Of a DNA stretch of 23,487 bases, positions 8,501 to 15,369 are shown piece after piece; within the stretch, counting starts at the first letter, position 1; each line of letters begins with the position of its first letter. The position numbers and the translations under genes are program-made. The notes below the pieces were generated by a model. The model was not told the DNA's origin. It saw only the letters and a program-made list of their open reading frames with translations, and did no database searches. The stretch lies in the NCBI GenBank assembly GCA_934462885.1, contig CAKSJC010000004.1, positions 1-23,487 on the forward strand, in the 5' to 3' direction. This stretch comes from an uncultured Eubacteriales bacterium. GTDB taxonomy: Bacteria > Bacillota > Clostridia > Oscillospirales > CAG-272.

Positions 8501-8730
8501 TCTCAAAAGTACAGACTATGCGCAAGGAAGCAGATTTCGTGGTAACGGATCACATCAAAGTATATCTCTCCGGAAGCGAAAAACTCGCCGAAATCCTCCG
8601 AACGGAAAGCGAAGATTTCGTGTCAGCCGTTCTTTGCGACGAACTCTTATACACGACTTCGGATTCCGGATATACAAAAGATTGGGATATCAACGGAGAA
8701 AAAGTTACTATCACAATAGAAAAAGCGTAA
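5572..8730 (+). CDS. ileS: Isoleucyl-tRNA synthetase, long clade-2 type
   Basis: Class I aminoacyl-tRNA synthetase that charges tRNA-Ile. The 1052-residue length is well above the roughly 930-940 of the E. coli-type enzyme and fits the eukaryote-like clade 2. Landmarks in order: GPPTANGKPHIGH with the HIGH motif at 55-58, AGWDTHGLPVE (83-93), the editing-domain motif WTTTPWTLPSN (222-232), a CPRCG knuckle, a CPKCGGEMH segment, the WFDSGS block, KMSKS (601-605), and a helical anticodon-binding region with a long C-terminal extension. The ATG is preceded by GGAGG at seven bases. Transcription comes from its own consensus promoter through a T-box leader, and a strong terminator follows, so ileS is probably a single-gene unit. 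Clade-2 enzymes are in general less sensitive to mupirocin; sensitivity here is not shown. Confidence 0.97.
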   Translation: MYKKVSTNLNFVERERETLKFWNDNEIFKKQIAEHADCPKYTFYDGPPTANGKPHIGHVLTRVIKDMIPRYHWMKGADVPRKAGWDTHGLPVEIEVEKKLGLDGKEQIEKYGLEPFINECKKSVWKYKGMWEDFSGTVGFWADMEHPYVTYDNNFIESEWWALKEIWNKGLLYKGFKIVPYCPRCGTPLSAQEVAQGYKTVKERSAIVRFKAKGEDAYFLAWTTTPWTLPSNLALCVNPDETYCKVKAADGYTYYLAKALLDTVLGKLKSDDAAAYEIIEEMPGSALEYREYEPLYECAGIAAAKQGKKAHYVTCDGYVTMNDGTGIVHMAPAFGEDDARVCRRYDFPFVQFVDSKGDLTPETPYAGVFVKKADPLVLTDLEKEGKLFDAPKFEHEYPHCWRCDTPLIYYARESWYIKMTDVRDKLVKNNNTVNWIPESIGKGRFGDWLENVQDWAISRNRYWGTPLNIWECSCGHRHSVGSIAELKEMSANCPDDIELHRPYIDAVTLKCPKCGGEMHRVPEVIDCWFDSGSMPFAQHHYPFENQEIFKSQFPADFISEAVDQTRGWFYSLMAISTLLFDCSPYKNVIVLGHVQDENGQKMSKSKGNAVDPFDALNTYGADAIRWYFYTNSAPWLPSRFSGKAVTEGQRKFLGTLWNTYAFYVLYADIDSFDPTKYELKKCALTVMDKYILSVLNTTVGTVDKNLANYRIPEAAKALYEFVDELSNWYVRRCRERYWGTEMTDDKIAAYMTLYTALVTVSKTAAPMIPFMTDDIYRNLVCSVDKNAPISVHLCSFPAADESMIDRELEESMKTVVDIVVLGRAARNGANIKNRQPLSGMYVKCDKKLDSFYSDIIRDELNVKKVEFVDDMSALSSYSFKPNLRTVGPKYGKVLARIRSALSDPSLDGNALMNELKSTGAVHFDFDGTKVSLEEADLLIETAQKEGYYTVSDNGISVALDINLTDGLINEGFIRELISKVQTMRKEADFVVTDHIKVYLSGSEKLAEILRTESEDFVSAVLCDELLYTTSDSGYTKDWDINGEKVTITIEKA

Positions 8731-8767
8731 AACTTTCTCTATATTAATAAACTTACTCTATAATTAA

Positions 8768-8825
8768 GTATAAAATAGCGGTTTTTCTTAAATAATGATT
8801 AAAAGAATAACCGCTATTTTTATAC
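8768..8825 (+). terminator. Intrinsic terminator of ileS
   Basis: A long stem pairs GTATAAAATAGCGGTT with AACCGCTATTTTTATAC with one bulged base; the loop can pair further (TTCTT with AAGAA). It starts 38 bases after the ileS stop and ends in a T-rich arm. Confidence 0.85.
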
Positions 8826-8865
8826 TTGTTGTTGAGATTGCCCATTAAAAAAATAAACAAATCTA

Positions 8866-8894
8866 TTGATTTAACGGTTGTAATTTGTTATAAT
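8866..8894 (+). promoter_or_regulatory. Promoter of ptsH
   Basis: TTGATT and TATAAT are 17 bases apart. Transcription would begin near 8901, giving a leader of about 105 bases before ptsH. That leader can form AGTCATTT (8915-8922) with AAATGACT (8932-8939), or alternatively CAACG (8927-8931) with CGTTG (8942-8946); the two pairings exclude each other. Confidence 0.78.
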
Positions 8895-9005
8895 AGTAAT
8901 AGTTTGAGAGGTGTAGTCATTTTTTGCAACGAAATGACTTCCGTTGATACGTGAGTATTTGTCTCATATAAAATTTGATATTAAACTTATTTTGGGAGCG
9001 TAACT

Positions 9006-9269
9006 ATGATTTCACGTGACGTCACTATACAGAATAACGTAGGTCTCCACGCAAGACCGGCTACATTTTTTATTCAGAAAGCCAATTCCTATAAGAGTTC
9101 TATTTGGGTCGAAAAAGATGACCGAAGAGTAAACGCAAAGAGTCTTCTCGGCGTTCTTTCTCTCGGTATCGTAAAAGGCATGACCATCACTCTTATTGCA
9201 GACGGTACGGATGAAGCTGACGCTCTTGAAGGTCTTGTTACCCTTATCAACACAGGCTTTGCTGAATAA
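9006..9269 (+). CDS. ptsH: Phosphocarrier protein HPr
   Basis: The general phosphocarrier of the PEP:sugar phosphotransferase system, moving phosphate from enzyme I to sugar-specific EIIA proteins. The 87-residue length is standard. The active-site motif GLHARPA carries the phosphorylated His15, and NAKSLLGVLSLG carries Ser46, the HPr-kinase site that in Bacillota makes HPr a CcpA co-regulator. The presence of His15 separates it from the His-less paralogue Crh. It has its own promoter and leader and is not next to ptsI or to hprK in this window. The ATG follows a GGGAG-type ribosome site. Confidence 0.97.
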   Translation: MISRDVTIQNNVGLHARPATFFIQKANSYKSSIWVEKDDRRVNAKSLLGVLSLGIVKGMTITLIADGTDEADALEGLVTLINTGFAE

Positions 9270-9295
9270 TTTTAAAAAATCAAGCATATTACTCC

Positions 9296-9328
9296 TGAGC
9301 GATGGTGGAATTTATACACCCTCGCTCA
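9296..9328 (+). other. Stem-loop between ptsH and uvrC
   Basis: TGAGCGA pairs with TCGCTCA, and after a single mismatch GGTG pairs with CACC, around a nine-base loop. The downstream T-content is modest (CTTTGTT), so this may be a weak terminator, an attenuator, or an RNA-stability hairpin that sets uvrC expression below that of ptsH. Confidence 0.5.
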
Positions 9329-9347
9329 CTTTGTTATGTGAGGAACT

Positions 9348-11366
9348 ATGCCGGAATTATCAAAAAATATTGAATACCTGAGAGAAAAAGCGGCGGCTCT
9401 GCCGAGAGTTCCCGGAGTATACATCATGCAAAACGAAAGCGGGAACGTTATCTATGTGGGAAAGTCGCGCTCCCTGCGCGACCGCGTATCGCAGTATTTT
9501 CACGGCGCTCATGATGTAAAAACTTCAAAAATGGCGTCCTCGGTACACGATTTCCGTTTTATAACGTGCGACACGGAAATGGAAGCTCTCGCGCTTGAAA
9601 ACAGTCTTATAAAACAGTATTCTCCTAAATACAACATTCGCCTTAAGGACGCAAAAGCTTACCCTTATATAAAAATCAATATTCGCTCTCCCTGGCCCAG
9701 GATAACTATGTCGCGCAGGCGTCTCTCCGACGACTCTCTCTACTTCGGTCCGTATTCTTCAACCCAAACCGTATATGAGGTGATATCTCAGCTTGAGCGC
9801 ACTCTGAAGATTCCTTCCTGTAAGAGAAGATTTCCCGAAGATTTCGGTTCCGCGCGTCCGTGCGTCTATTATCAAATCGGGCGGTGCACGGGAGTCTGCA
9901 CCGGTAAGATCGATCAAGCCGAATACCGTGAGACCATAAACCGCGCGGCTGAAATACTCCGCGGCGGAACGGGAGACGTTATTTCCGAGCTTACGGAAAA
10001 AATGATGAAGGCTTCAAACGAACTCGAATTTGAAGCCGCAGCGCGTTACCGCGACTCGATAGAAGCTCTGCGGAAACTCGGAGAGCGTCAAAAAGCCGTC
10101 GGCGCACCTGATGTAGAATGCGACGTTATAGGCTTGAATCTGTCGGCGTTCCGCGGTGAAAAAGTAAAGTTCCGCGACGCTGCCTGTGTATTCTACATCA
10201 GAAGCGGATACATCGCCGACTCGGAGCACTTCATTTTCGGAAGCGACGAAATAACGTCTTCGGACAACTTATGTGACAGGTCATCGGACAAAACTCACGA
10301 AACTTCTGCAGACACCGCAGGGGAAAACGCTCAAATCGCCGCAGATATTTCTCAAGGGAAACTCCGCGAAACAAACACGTCTGTCTCTGAATCAGCACTC
10401 GACGACTCTCCGCTGACCGCGTTTATTGTGTCGTTATACCAGTCGAGGGAGTATATTCCGCACGACGTTATGCTTTCATTTGAGCTTCCCGAACACGAAA
10501 GGCTTCTCCTTGAGGAGTACATGACAGATGTAAATCTCAGAAACGGAATAAAGAAAAAAGTTTATCTCCGCACTCCGAAGAAAGGCGCGTCGAAATATCT
10601 CTGCGACATGGCGGTGCACGACGCCGCGCGCCACTCCGAAAACGCCGCGAAAAGAGAAAAAAACAACGAAAAAACTCTGATTTCTTTAGCGTCGGAGCTT
10701 CATCTCGAAGTCATCCCCGAGAGAATCGAAGCATACGATATTTCAAACCTCGGCGACGAGCATATCACGGCGGGAATGGTCGTCTTGATTGACGGTGTAT
10801 CTAAAAAAAGCGAATACAGGACTTTTTCGATAAAATCAACGGAAACTCAGGACGATTATGCCGCAATGTCCGAAGCAATAGGCAGGCGACTGTCGCATAT
10901 CGGGGCGGAAAACGACTCAATGTCGGCGTATCCCGATCTCATCCTCCTCGACGGAGGCGTGGGACACGTTTCGGTAATAAAAAAACTCCTTTCGGAAAGG
11001 GGCTTTGAAATTCCCGTGTTCGGCATGGTAAAGGATGAACATCACAAAACCCGTACTCTTATTGACGAAACGGGAGAAATCAACATCGCCGGACAAGCGG
11101 ATGTGTTCAGGCTCATCTACAATTTGCAGGAAGAAGTTCACCGTTACACGATCTCCCGAATGACAAAAGCCAAGCGGAAAACTATGAAAATGTCGTCTCT
11201 TGAAAAAATAAAAGGCATCGGTCCCAAGAAAGCGGAAATTCTGCTTGATAATTTCAAGACGATAGCAGCTCTGAAAAAAGCTTCTGCGGATGAACTTTCC
11301 AAAATTCACGGAATATCGAACGCAGACGCCGACGAAATATACAACTTCTTTAGAAAAAATAAATAA
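9348..11366 (+). CDS. uvrC: UvrABC excinuclease subunit C
   Basis: The dual-incision nuclease of nucleotide excision repair; with UvrB it cuts on both sides of a DNA lesion. Domains in order: GIY-YIG nuclease (about 18-95; GVYIM and IYVG visible), a cysteine cluster C158, C172, C180, C184 that fits the iron-sulfur site described for UvrC, a UVR motif for UvrB binding (about 213-248), an RNase H-like endonuclease domain (IEAYDISNLG onward, with ILLDGG), and C-terminal tandem helix-hairpin-helix motifs (IKGIGPKKAEILL and IHGISNADADEIY). At 672 residues it is longer than the usual 600-620 because of a Ser/Thr/Asp/Glu-rich insertion at about 298-355. The ATG follows GTGAGGAAC. rsmD begins 22 bases after its stop. 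Confidence 0.97.
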   Translation: MPELSKNIEYLREKAAALPRVPGVYIMQNESGNVIYVGKSRSLRDRVSQYFHGAHDVKTSKMASSVHDFRFITCDTEMEALALENSLIKQYSPKYNIRLKDAKAYPYIKINIRSPWPRITMSRRRLSDDSLYFGPYSSTQTVYEVISQLERTLKIPSCKRRFPEDFGSARPCVYYQIGRCTGVCTGKIDQAEYRETINRAAEILRGGTGDVISELTEKMMKASNELEFEAAARYRDSIEALRKLGERQKAVGAPDVECDVIGLNLSAFRGEKVKFRDAACVFYIRSGYIADSEHFIFGSDEITSSDNLCDRSSDKTHETSADTAGENAQIAADISQGKLRETNTSVSESALDDSPLTAFIVSLYQSREYIPHDVMLSFELPEHERLLLEEYMTDVNLRNGIKKKVYLRTPKKGASKYLCDMAVHDAARHSENAAKREKNNEKTLISLASELHLEVIPERIEAYDISNLGDEHITAGMVVLIDGVSKKSEYRTFSIKSTETQDDYAAMSEAIGRRLSHIGAENDSMSAYPDLILLDGGVGHVSVIKKLLSERGFEIPVFGMVKDEHHKTRTLIDETGEINIAGQADVFRLIYNLQEEVHRYTISRMTKAKRKTMKMSSLEKIKGIGPKKAEILLDNFKTIAALKKASADELSKIHGISNADADEIYNFFRKNK

Positions 11367-11388
11367 ACTCCGAAAGAAAGGATATCAA

Positions 11389-12018
11389 ATGAGAATTATT
11401 ACTGGAAGCGCCAGAGGAACAAAGCTCGACGCGCTGGAGGGAGAAGTTACTCGCCCCACCTCGGACAGAGTAAAAGAAGCCATCTTCTCAATGATACAGT
11501 TCGACATTGAAGGACGCGCCGTGCTCGACCTCTTCGGCGGAAGCGGTCAGCTTGCTCTCGAAGCGCTCTCAAGAGGAGCGGCACGCGCTACTATCATAGA
11601 CCAATCGCGCGAAGCAGTCGATATAATAATCGCAAACGCGAAAAAAACTCATCTTTTTGAAAAATGCCGCATATCAGCCGCGGATCACGCTTCTTTCATA
11701 AAAGGCGCAGCAGGACGCGAAAAATACAATCTGGTGTTCATCGACCCGCCTTATAACAGCGGACTTATCGCAAAATCTCTTGATGAGCTTGCGCGCGCCG
11801 ATCTCTTTGCCGACGGCGCTTATATAATCTGCGAGTCAGACTGCGATATTCCGATAAAAAATTCGCGCACCCGCAAGGATCCCGAAATAAACGCTTCCTG
11901 CGTTATGCGTGACGTTTTCGGAGATCACGAACACACAGCTTCATTCTACAAAGTCGTAAAATCCGTTCTCTACGGACGCACTAGGGTAACTCTTCTTACT
12001 CCGAATAAGAGTATTTGA
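11389..12018 (+). CDS. rsmD: 16S rRNA (guanine-N2)-methyltransferase, RsmD family
   Basis: An S-adenosylmethionine-dependent methyltransferase expected to methylate G966 (E. coli numbering) of 16S rRNA. The 209-residue protein starts MRIITGSARGTKL, the standard RsmD opening, followed by RPTSDRVKEAIFS, SAM-binding motif I LDLFGGSGQLALEALSRGA (46-64), and catalytic motif DPPY (119-122). The ATG at 11389 is chosen because AAAGGA lies seven bases upstream and the family N-terminus begins there; the open frame extends 33 codons further upstream into uvrC but that part has no RsmD character. It sits between uvrC and coaD; an rsmD-coaD pair is a common bacterial arrangement. Confidence 0.93.
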   Translation: MRIITGSARGTKLDALEGEVTRPTSDRVKEAIFSMIQFDIEGRAVLDLFGGSGQLALEALSRGAARATIIDQSREAVDIIIANAKKTHLFEKCRISAADHASFIKGAAGREKYNLVFIDPPYNSGLIAKSLDELARADLFADGAYIICESDCDIPIKNSRTRKDPEINASCVMRDVFGDHEHTASFYKVVKSVLYGRTRVTLLTPNKSI

Positions 12019-12061
12019 CATAGTTACGAAAATAAAATCTAAGACACAAAAAGGAGACGCC

Positions 12062-12559
12062 GTGAGAAAAGCTATAATTACAGGCAGCTTTGATCCTCCG
12101 ACATCCGGTCATGAGGATCTGATGAAAAGAGCCTCCGCGCTCTTTGATGAAGTTTATGTGGTGATACTTCACAACAGCGAAAAAGGCAGCGGGATTTTTT
12201 CTCCGGAAGAACGGATTTTTCTTGTCGAAAAAATCATCTCTTCACTTGCGCTGCCGAATCTTCACGCCGCCGTTTTTTCGGGACTTGCCTCGGACGCCGC
12301 TAATATGTACGGAGCAAAATATATAGTCCGCGGCGTCAGGTGCGCCTCCGATTTCGACTACGAATACAACATTGCAAACATTATGAAGCGCTTCGACGCG
12401 GAACTGGAAACGGTATTTCTGCCGACTTCCCCGTCGCTCTCCGCAGTAAGTTCCACATATGTCCGCGAGCTGTTAAAATACGCCCACCCTCTCGGCGACG
12501 CGGTTCCCGAATCATGCCGAGATGATATGCGCGAGATGTATGAGAAAAAGAACAAGTAA
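12062..12559 (+). CDS. coaD: Phosphopantetheine adenylyltransferase
   Basis: Catalyses the fourth step of coenzyme A synthesis: 4'-phosphopantetheine plus ATP gives dephospho-CoA and pyrophosphate. The 165-residue length is typical. The nucleotidyltransferase motif is GSFDPPTSGHEDL (8-20), with T-S-G-H where T-N-G-H is commoner and His17 the key residue. The substrate block IVRGVRCASDFDYE and the C-terminal VSSTYVREL ATP motif are present. Translation starts at GTG, preceded by GGAG at five bases. It follows rsmD after 43 bases and is closed by a strong terminator, so uvrC-rsmD-coaD probably form one rightward unit. Confidence 0.96.
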   Translation: MRKAIITGSFDPPTSGHEDLMKRASALFDEVYVVILHNSEKGSGIFSPEERIFLVEKIISSLALPNLHAAVFSGLASDAANMYGAKYIVRGVRCASDFDYEYNIANIMKRFDAELETVFLPTSPSLSAVSSTYVRELLKYAHPLGDAVPESCRDDMREMYEKKNK

Positions 12560-12576
12560 AAGTTGCCGCACAACCA

Positions 12577-12615
12577 AAACTCCCGTACCGGCGAACCGCC
12601 GATACGGGAGTTTTT
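12577..12615 (+). terminator. Intrinsic terminator after coaD
   Basis: AAACTCCCGTA pairs with TACGGGAGTTT and the loop holds a second short stem (CGGCG with CGCCG); a T-run follows on the plus strand. Because nrdD converges from the right, the structure may also stop leftward transcription, though its minus-strand T-run is short. Confidence 0.9.
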
Positions 12616-12686
12616 ATATAAGTCTGTTCTGCGATTGGGCAAGCTCCGTTTATCGTCTGAGCGTACAGGGCGTAGGAATTTTGACG

Positions 12687-15065
12687 TTATTGGTTTTTGC
12701 AGAACGCAGCTATGTCGGCTATGCTGTCGAACTTCTTCACTGCCCCGCCATTTACCGAAACAAGTGTGGGCGCTCTTGTAAGTCCAAGATCGCGGCACAG
12801 GTCAGAGTTATCTTCCGCATAGACCTTCTCATATATCATTCCGGCGTCGGAAAGGTTTTTCTCTGCCACACGGCAATTCGGGCATGTCTTTGTTGCAAAG
12901 AGATAGAGTCCGTCTTTTAACAGCGCGTTGTCCGCAGCTTTTTCAGCCGAATGTTCGCAGCCGCATGAACAACCGTCTTTTTTCTTCAGCTCGGAGTTAG
13001 CGACGTCGTAAAGCTTCCTGTCCTTGAATTCCTGACTCTTTCCGTTGTTCCAGTTCTGAACCGGGCGGTAATAGCCCGTTATTCTGCTGTATACCTCAGT
13101 CTTTTCTCCGCATTCGGGGCAGGCGTACTTTTCTCCTGCGATATATCCGTGATTGCGGCACACGCTGTACGTCGGACTCATCGTGTAGTACGGAAGCTTA
13201 TAGTTTTCGGCTATCTTACGCACGAGATTTGCCGCCGCCTTCCAATCGGGAAGCTTTTCTCCGAGGAATGCATGGAATACCGTTCCCGATGTATACAAAG
13301 TCTGAAGTTCATCCTGGACATCAAGCGCTTCGAATATGTCTGAAGTATATCCGACGGGGAGGTGCGACGAGTTAGTATAATACGGCGTGCCGTTTTCGTT
13401 TGCGGTGATAATATCGGGATACGCTTCCTTGTCGTGCTTTGCGAGACGGTAGCTTGTCGACTCAGCCGGAGTTGCCTCAAGGTTGTAAAGATCGCCGTAC
13501 TTCTCCTGATAATCGGACAAACGGTTTCTCATGTGATTTAACACGTCTTTCGCAAACTGAAAAGATTTTGGATCTGATATGTCGTGTCCGAGCCATGAAG
13601 CGTTGAGGCACGCTTCGTTCATACCGACCAAACCGATCGTCGAAAAATGGTTGTCGAAGGTTCCAAGATAACGCTTTGTGTACGGATAAAGGCCTTCGTC
13701 AAGGAGCTTACCTACAACTTCGCGCTTTATTTTGAGCGAACGCGCCGCTATATCCATAAGATGGTCAAGTCTGTTGTAAAAATCAATCTCATTCTTTGAT
13801 AGGTACGCTATCTTCGGAAGGTTTATCGTGACGACTCCGATAGAGCCTGTTGATTCGCCGCTTCCGAAGAATCCGCCTGATTTGCGTCTCAGTTCGCGAA
13901 GATCAAGACGCAGGCGGCAGCACATACTTCTTACATCGCTCGGCTCCATGTCTGAATTTATATAGTTTGAGAAATACGGAGTTCCGTATTTTGCGGTCAT
14001 TTCAAAGAGGAGTTTATTGTTTTCGGTTTCAGACCAGTCGAAGTCTTTTGTAATCGAATATGTCGGGATAGGGTACTGGAATCCGCGGCCGTTTGCGTCT
14101 CCTTCTATCATAAGTTCAATGAACGCGCGGTTTACCATGTCCATTTCGGCTTTGCAGTCTTTATATTTGAAATTCTGCTCTTTTCCGCCGATTATTACGT
14201 TCTGTTCCTCAAGGTCGGCAGGAACTGTCCAGTCGAGCGTGATATTAGAAAACGGAGCCTGAGTACCCCATCTTGACGGGGTATTTACACCGAAAATAAA
14301 CGCTTGTATACTCTTTTTTACTTCCCAATATGACAGATTATCCGCCTTCACAAACGGTGCAAGATATGTGTCGAATGATGAAAACGCCTGTGCTCCTGCC
14401 CATTCGTTCTGCATAATGCCGAGGAAGTTTACCATTTGGTTGCAAAGCGTTGAGAGATGTTTTGCGGGACGTGAGGTTATCTTTCCGCTCACTCCGCCGA
14501 GGCCTTCTTTTATAAGCTGTCGGAGCGACCAGCCTGCACAATAGCCTGTAAGCATACTTAAATCATGTATATGCATATCCGCGTTGCGATGTGCTTCTTC
14601 GATCTCGCGGTCGTATACCTCGGAAAGCCAATAGTTCGCAGTAATGGCGCCGCTGTTTGAAAGAATGAGTCCTCCCACGGAATATGTGACCGTTGAGTTT
14701 TCCTTGACTCTCCAGTCGAGGTTTTTAAGATATCCGTCTACAAGCTCTTTATAGTTTAGAAGCGCTTTGCCGGTATTTCGTACTTTTTCGCGCTGTTTAC
14801 GGTAGAGGATGTATGCTTTCGCGACTTCTGCGTATCCGCATTCGCTGAGCACCTTTTCAACGCTATCCTGTATAGCTTCGACTTCTATCGTATTATTTTT
14901 TATCTTCCCCGCAAAATCGGCGGTCGTTCTCAGGGAAATAAGTTCTACTATCGAGCTGTCGTAAGGTGTGCCGCAGGCAATGAACGCCTTTGTTATCGCT
15001 GCCGATATTTTTCCTATATCGAATCCGACTGTTGTTCCGTCTCTCTTTATGACCTGATATTCCAT
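12687..15065 (-). CDS. nrdD: Anaerobic (class III) ribonucleoside-triphosphate reductase with fused glutaredoxin-like domain
   Basis: Reduces ribonucleoside triphosphates to dNTPs with a glycyl radical, so it works only without oxygen. Domains in order: N-terminal ATP-cone (about 1-95, KRDGTTVGFDIGKI), the ten-stranded catalytic barrel with HIHDL and the MCCRLRLDL cysteine segment, a zinc site (C636, H639, C649, C652), the glycyl-radical motif RITGY with Gly664, a cysteine-rich linker DGCSCGCEH (near 700), and a C-terminal thioredoxin-fold domain with the CPNC redox motif (728-731) and a cis-proline-like RAPTLV loop. The last part is not in the usual roughly 700-residue NrdD and resembles NrdH/glutaredoxin. 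The fusion suggests thiol rather than formate as reductant (inference). The activase nrdG is not in the window. The ATG follows GAGGA at six bases. Confidence 0.96.
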   Translation of the reverse strand: MEYQVIKRDGTTVGFDIGKISAAITKAFIACGTPYDSSIVELISLRTTADFAGKIKNNTIEVEAIQDSVEKVLSECGYAEVAKAYILYRKQREKVRNTGKALLNYKELVDGYLKNLDWRVKENSTVTYSVGGLILSNSGAITANYWLSEVYDREIEEAHRNADMHIHDLSMLTGYCAGWSLRQLIKEGLGGVSGKITSRPAKHLSTLCNQMVNFLGIMQNEWAGAQAFSSFDTYLAPFVKADNLSYWEVKKSIQAFIFGVNTPSRWGTQAPFSNITLDWTVPADLEEQNVIIGGKEQNFKYKDCKAEMDMVNRAFIELMIEGDANGRGFQYPIPTYSITKDFDWSETENNKLLFEMTAKYGTPYFSNYINSDMEPSDVRSMCCRLRLDLRELRRKSGGFFGSGESTGSIGVVTINLPKIAYLSKNEIDFYNRLDHLMDIAARSLKIKREVVGKLLDEGLYPYTKRYLGTFDNHFSTIGLVGMNEACLNASWLGHDISDPKSFQFAKDVLNHMRNRLSDYQEKYGDLYNLEATPAESTSYRLAKHDKEAYPDIITANENGTPYYTNSSHLPVGYTSDIFEALDVQDELQTLYTSGTVFHAFLGEKLPDWKAAANLVRKIAENYKLPYYTMSPTYSVCRNHGYIAGEKYACPECGEKTEVYSRITGYYRPVQNWNNGKSQEFKDRKLYDVANSELKKKDGCSCGCEHSAEKAADNALLKDGLYLFATKTCPNCRVAEKNLSDAGMIYEKVYAEDNSDLCRDLGLTRAPTLVSVNGGAVKKFDSIADIAAFCKNQ

Positions 15066-15133
15066 TTACGTCCTCACATTCGTTTTTTATTTTTTATAAT
15101 ATCATAGTTATGTTATATTTGCTCGTTGTGTAG

Positions 15134-15162
15134 ATTATATCATACGAGTTAATTCTTGTCAA
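15134..15162 (-). promoter_or_regulatory. Consensus promoter of nrdD
   Basis: On the minus strand perfect TTGACA (15157-15162) and TATAAT (15134-15139) are 17 bases apart; transcription would begin near 15127, about 60 bases before the nrdD ATG. The -35 hexamer lies within an NrdR-box-like sequence. Confidence 0.92.
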
Positions 15163-15172
15163 TATATAGCTC
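15157..15172 (-). promoter_or_regulatory. NrdR box, promoter-proximal
   Basis: The ten-base core CAATATATAG matches the centre of the NrdR consensus (ACACWATATATWGTGT) perfectly, with divergent flanks. It covers the -35 element, so NrdR binding would block RNA polymerase. Confidence 0.75.
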
Positions 15173-15186
15173 AAAAAAAATTTAAA

Positions 15187-15202
15187 ACACAAGATATAGT
15201 GG
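15187..15202 (-). promoter_or_regulatory. NrdR box, distal
   Basis: On the minus strand CCACTATATCTTGTGT matches the NrdR consensus at about 13-14 of 16 positions. It is 30 bases (close to three helical turns) from the proximal box, the paired spacing expected for the ATP/dATP-sensing repressor NrdR. The nrdR gene itself is not in the window. Confidence 0.8.
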
Positions 15203-15244
15203 ACTTGCACAAAAAACACAAATATAAAAGTTATTGCTTTTAAT

Positions 15245-15289
15245 AAAAAACGGCGCTTCCCTTTTTATCGCGGGAAATGCCGTTTTTTT
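15245..15289 (-). terminator. Intrinsic terminator downstream of mtnN
   Basis: AAAAAACGGC pairs with GCCGTTTTTT, then after a 2x2 internal loop TTCCC pairs with GGGAA. Both strands end in T-runs. It separates mtnN from the nrdD promoter. Confidence 0.82.
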
Positions 15290-15369
15290 ATGATAAGCTT
15301 TTTCTTTTCCTCCCGATTATACAGAGCAAAATGTTTATCCGAGAGCTTTTAGAAATTTATATAAATCTG

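Noticed and set aside
12062..12064. GTG start of coaD as an annotation error
   Set aside because: GGAG lies five bases upstream and the family N-terminus starts exactly there, so GTG is the credible start.
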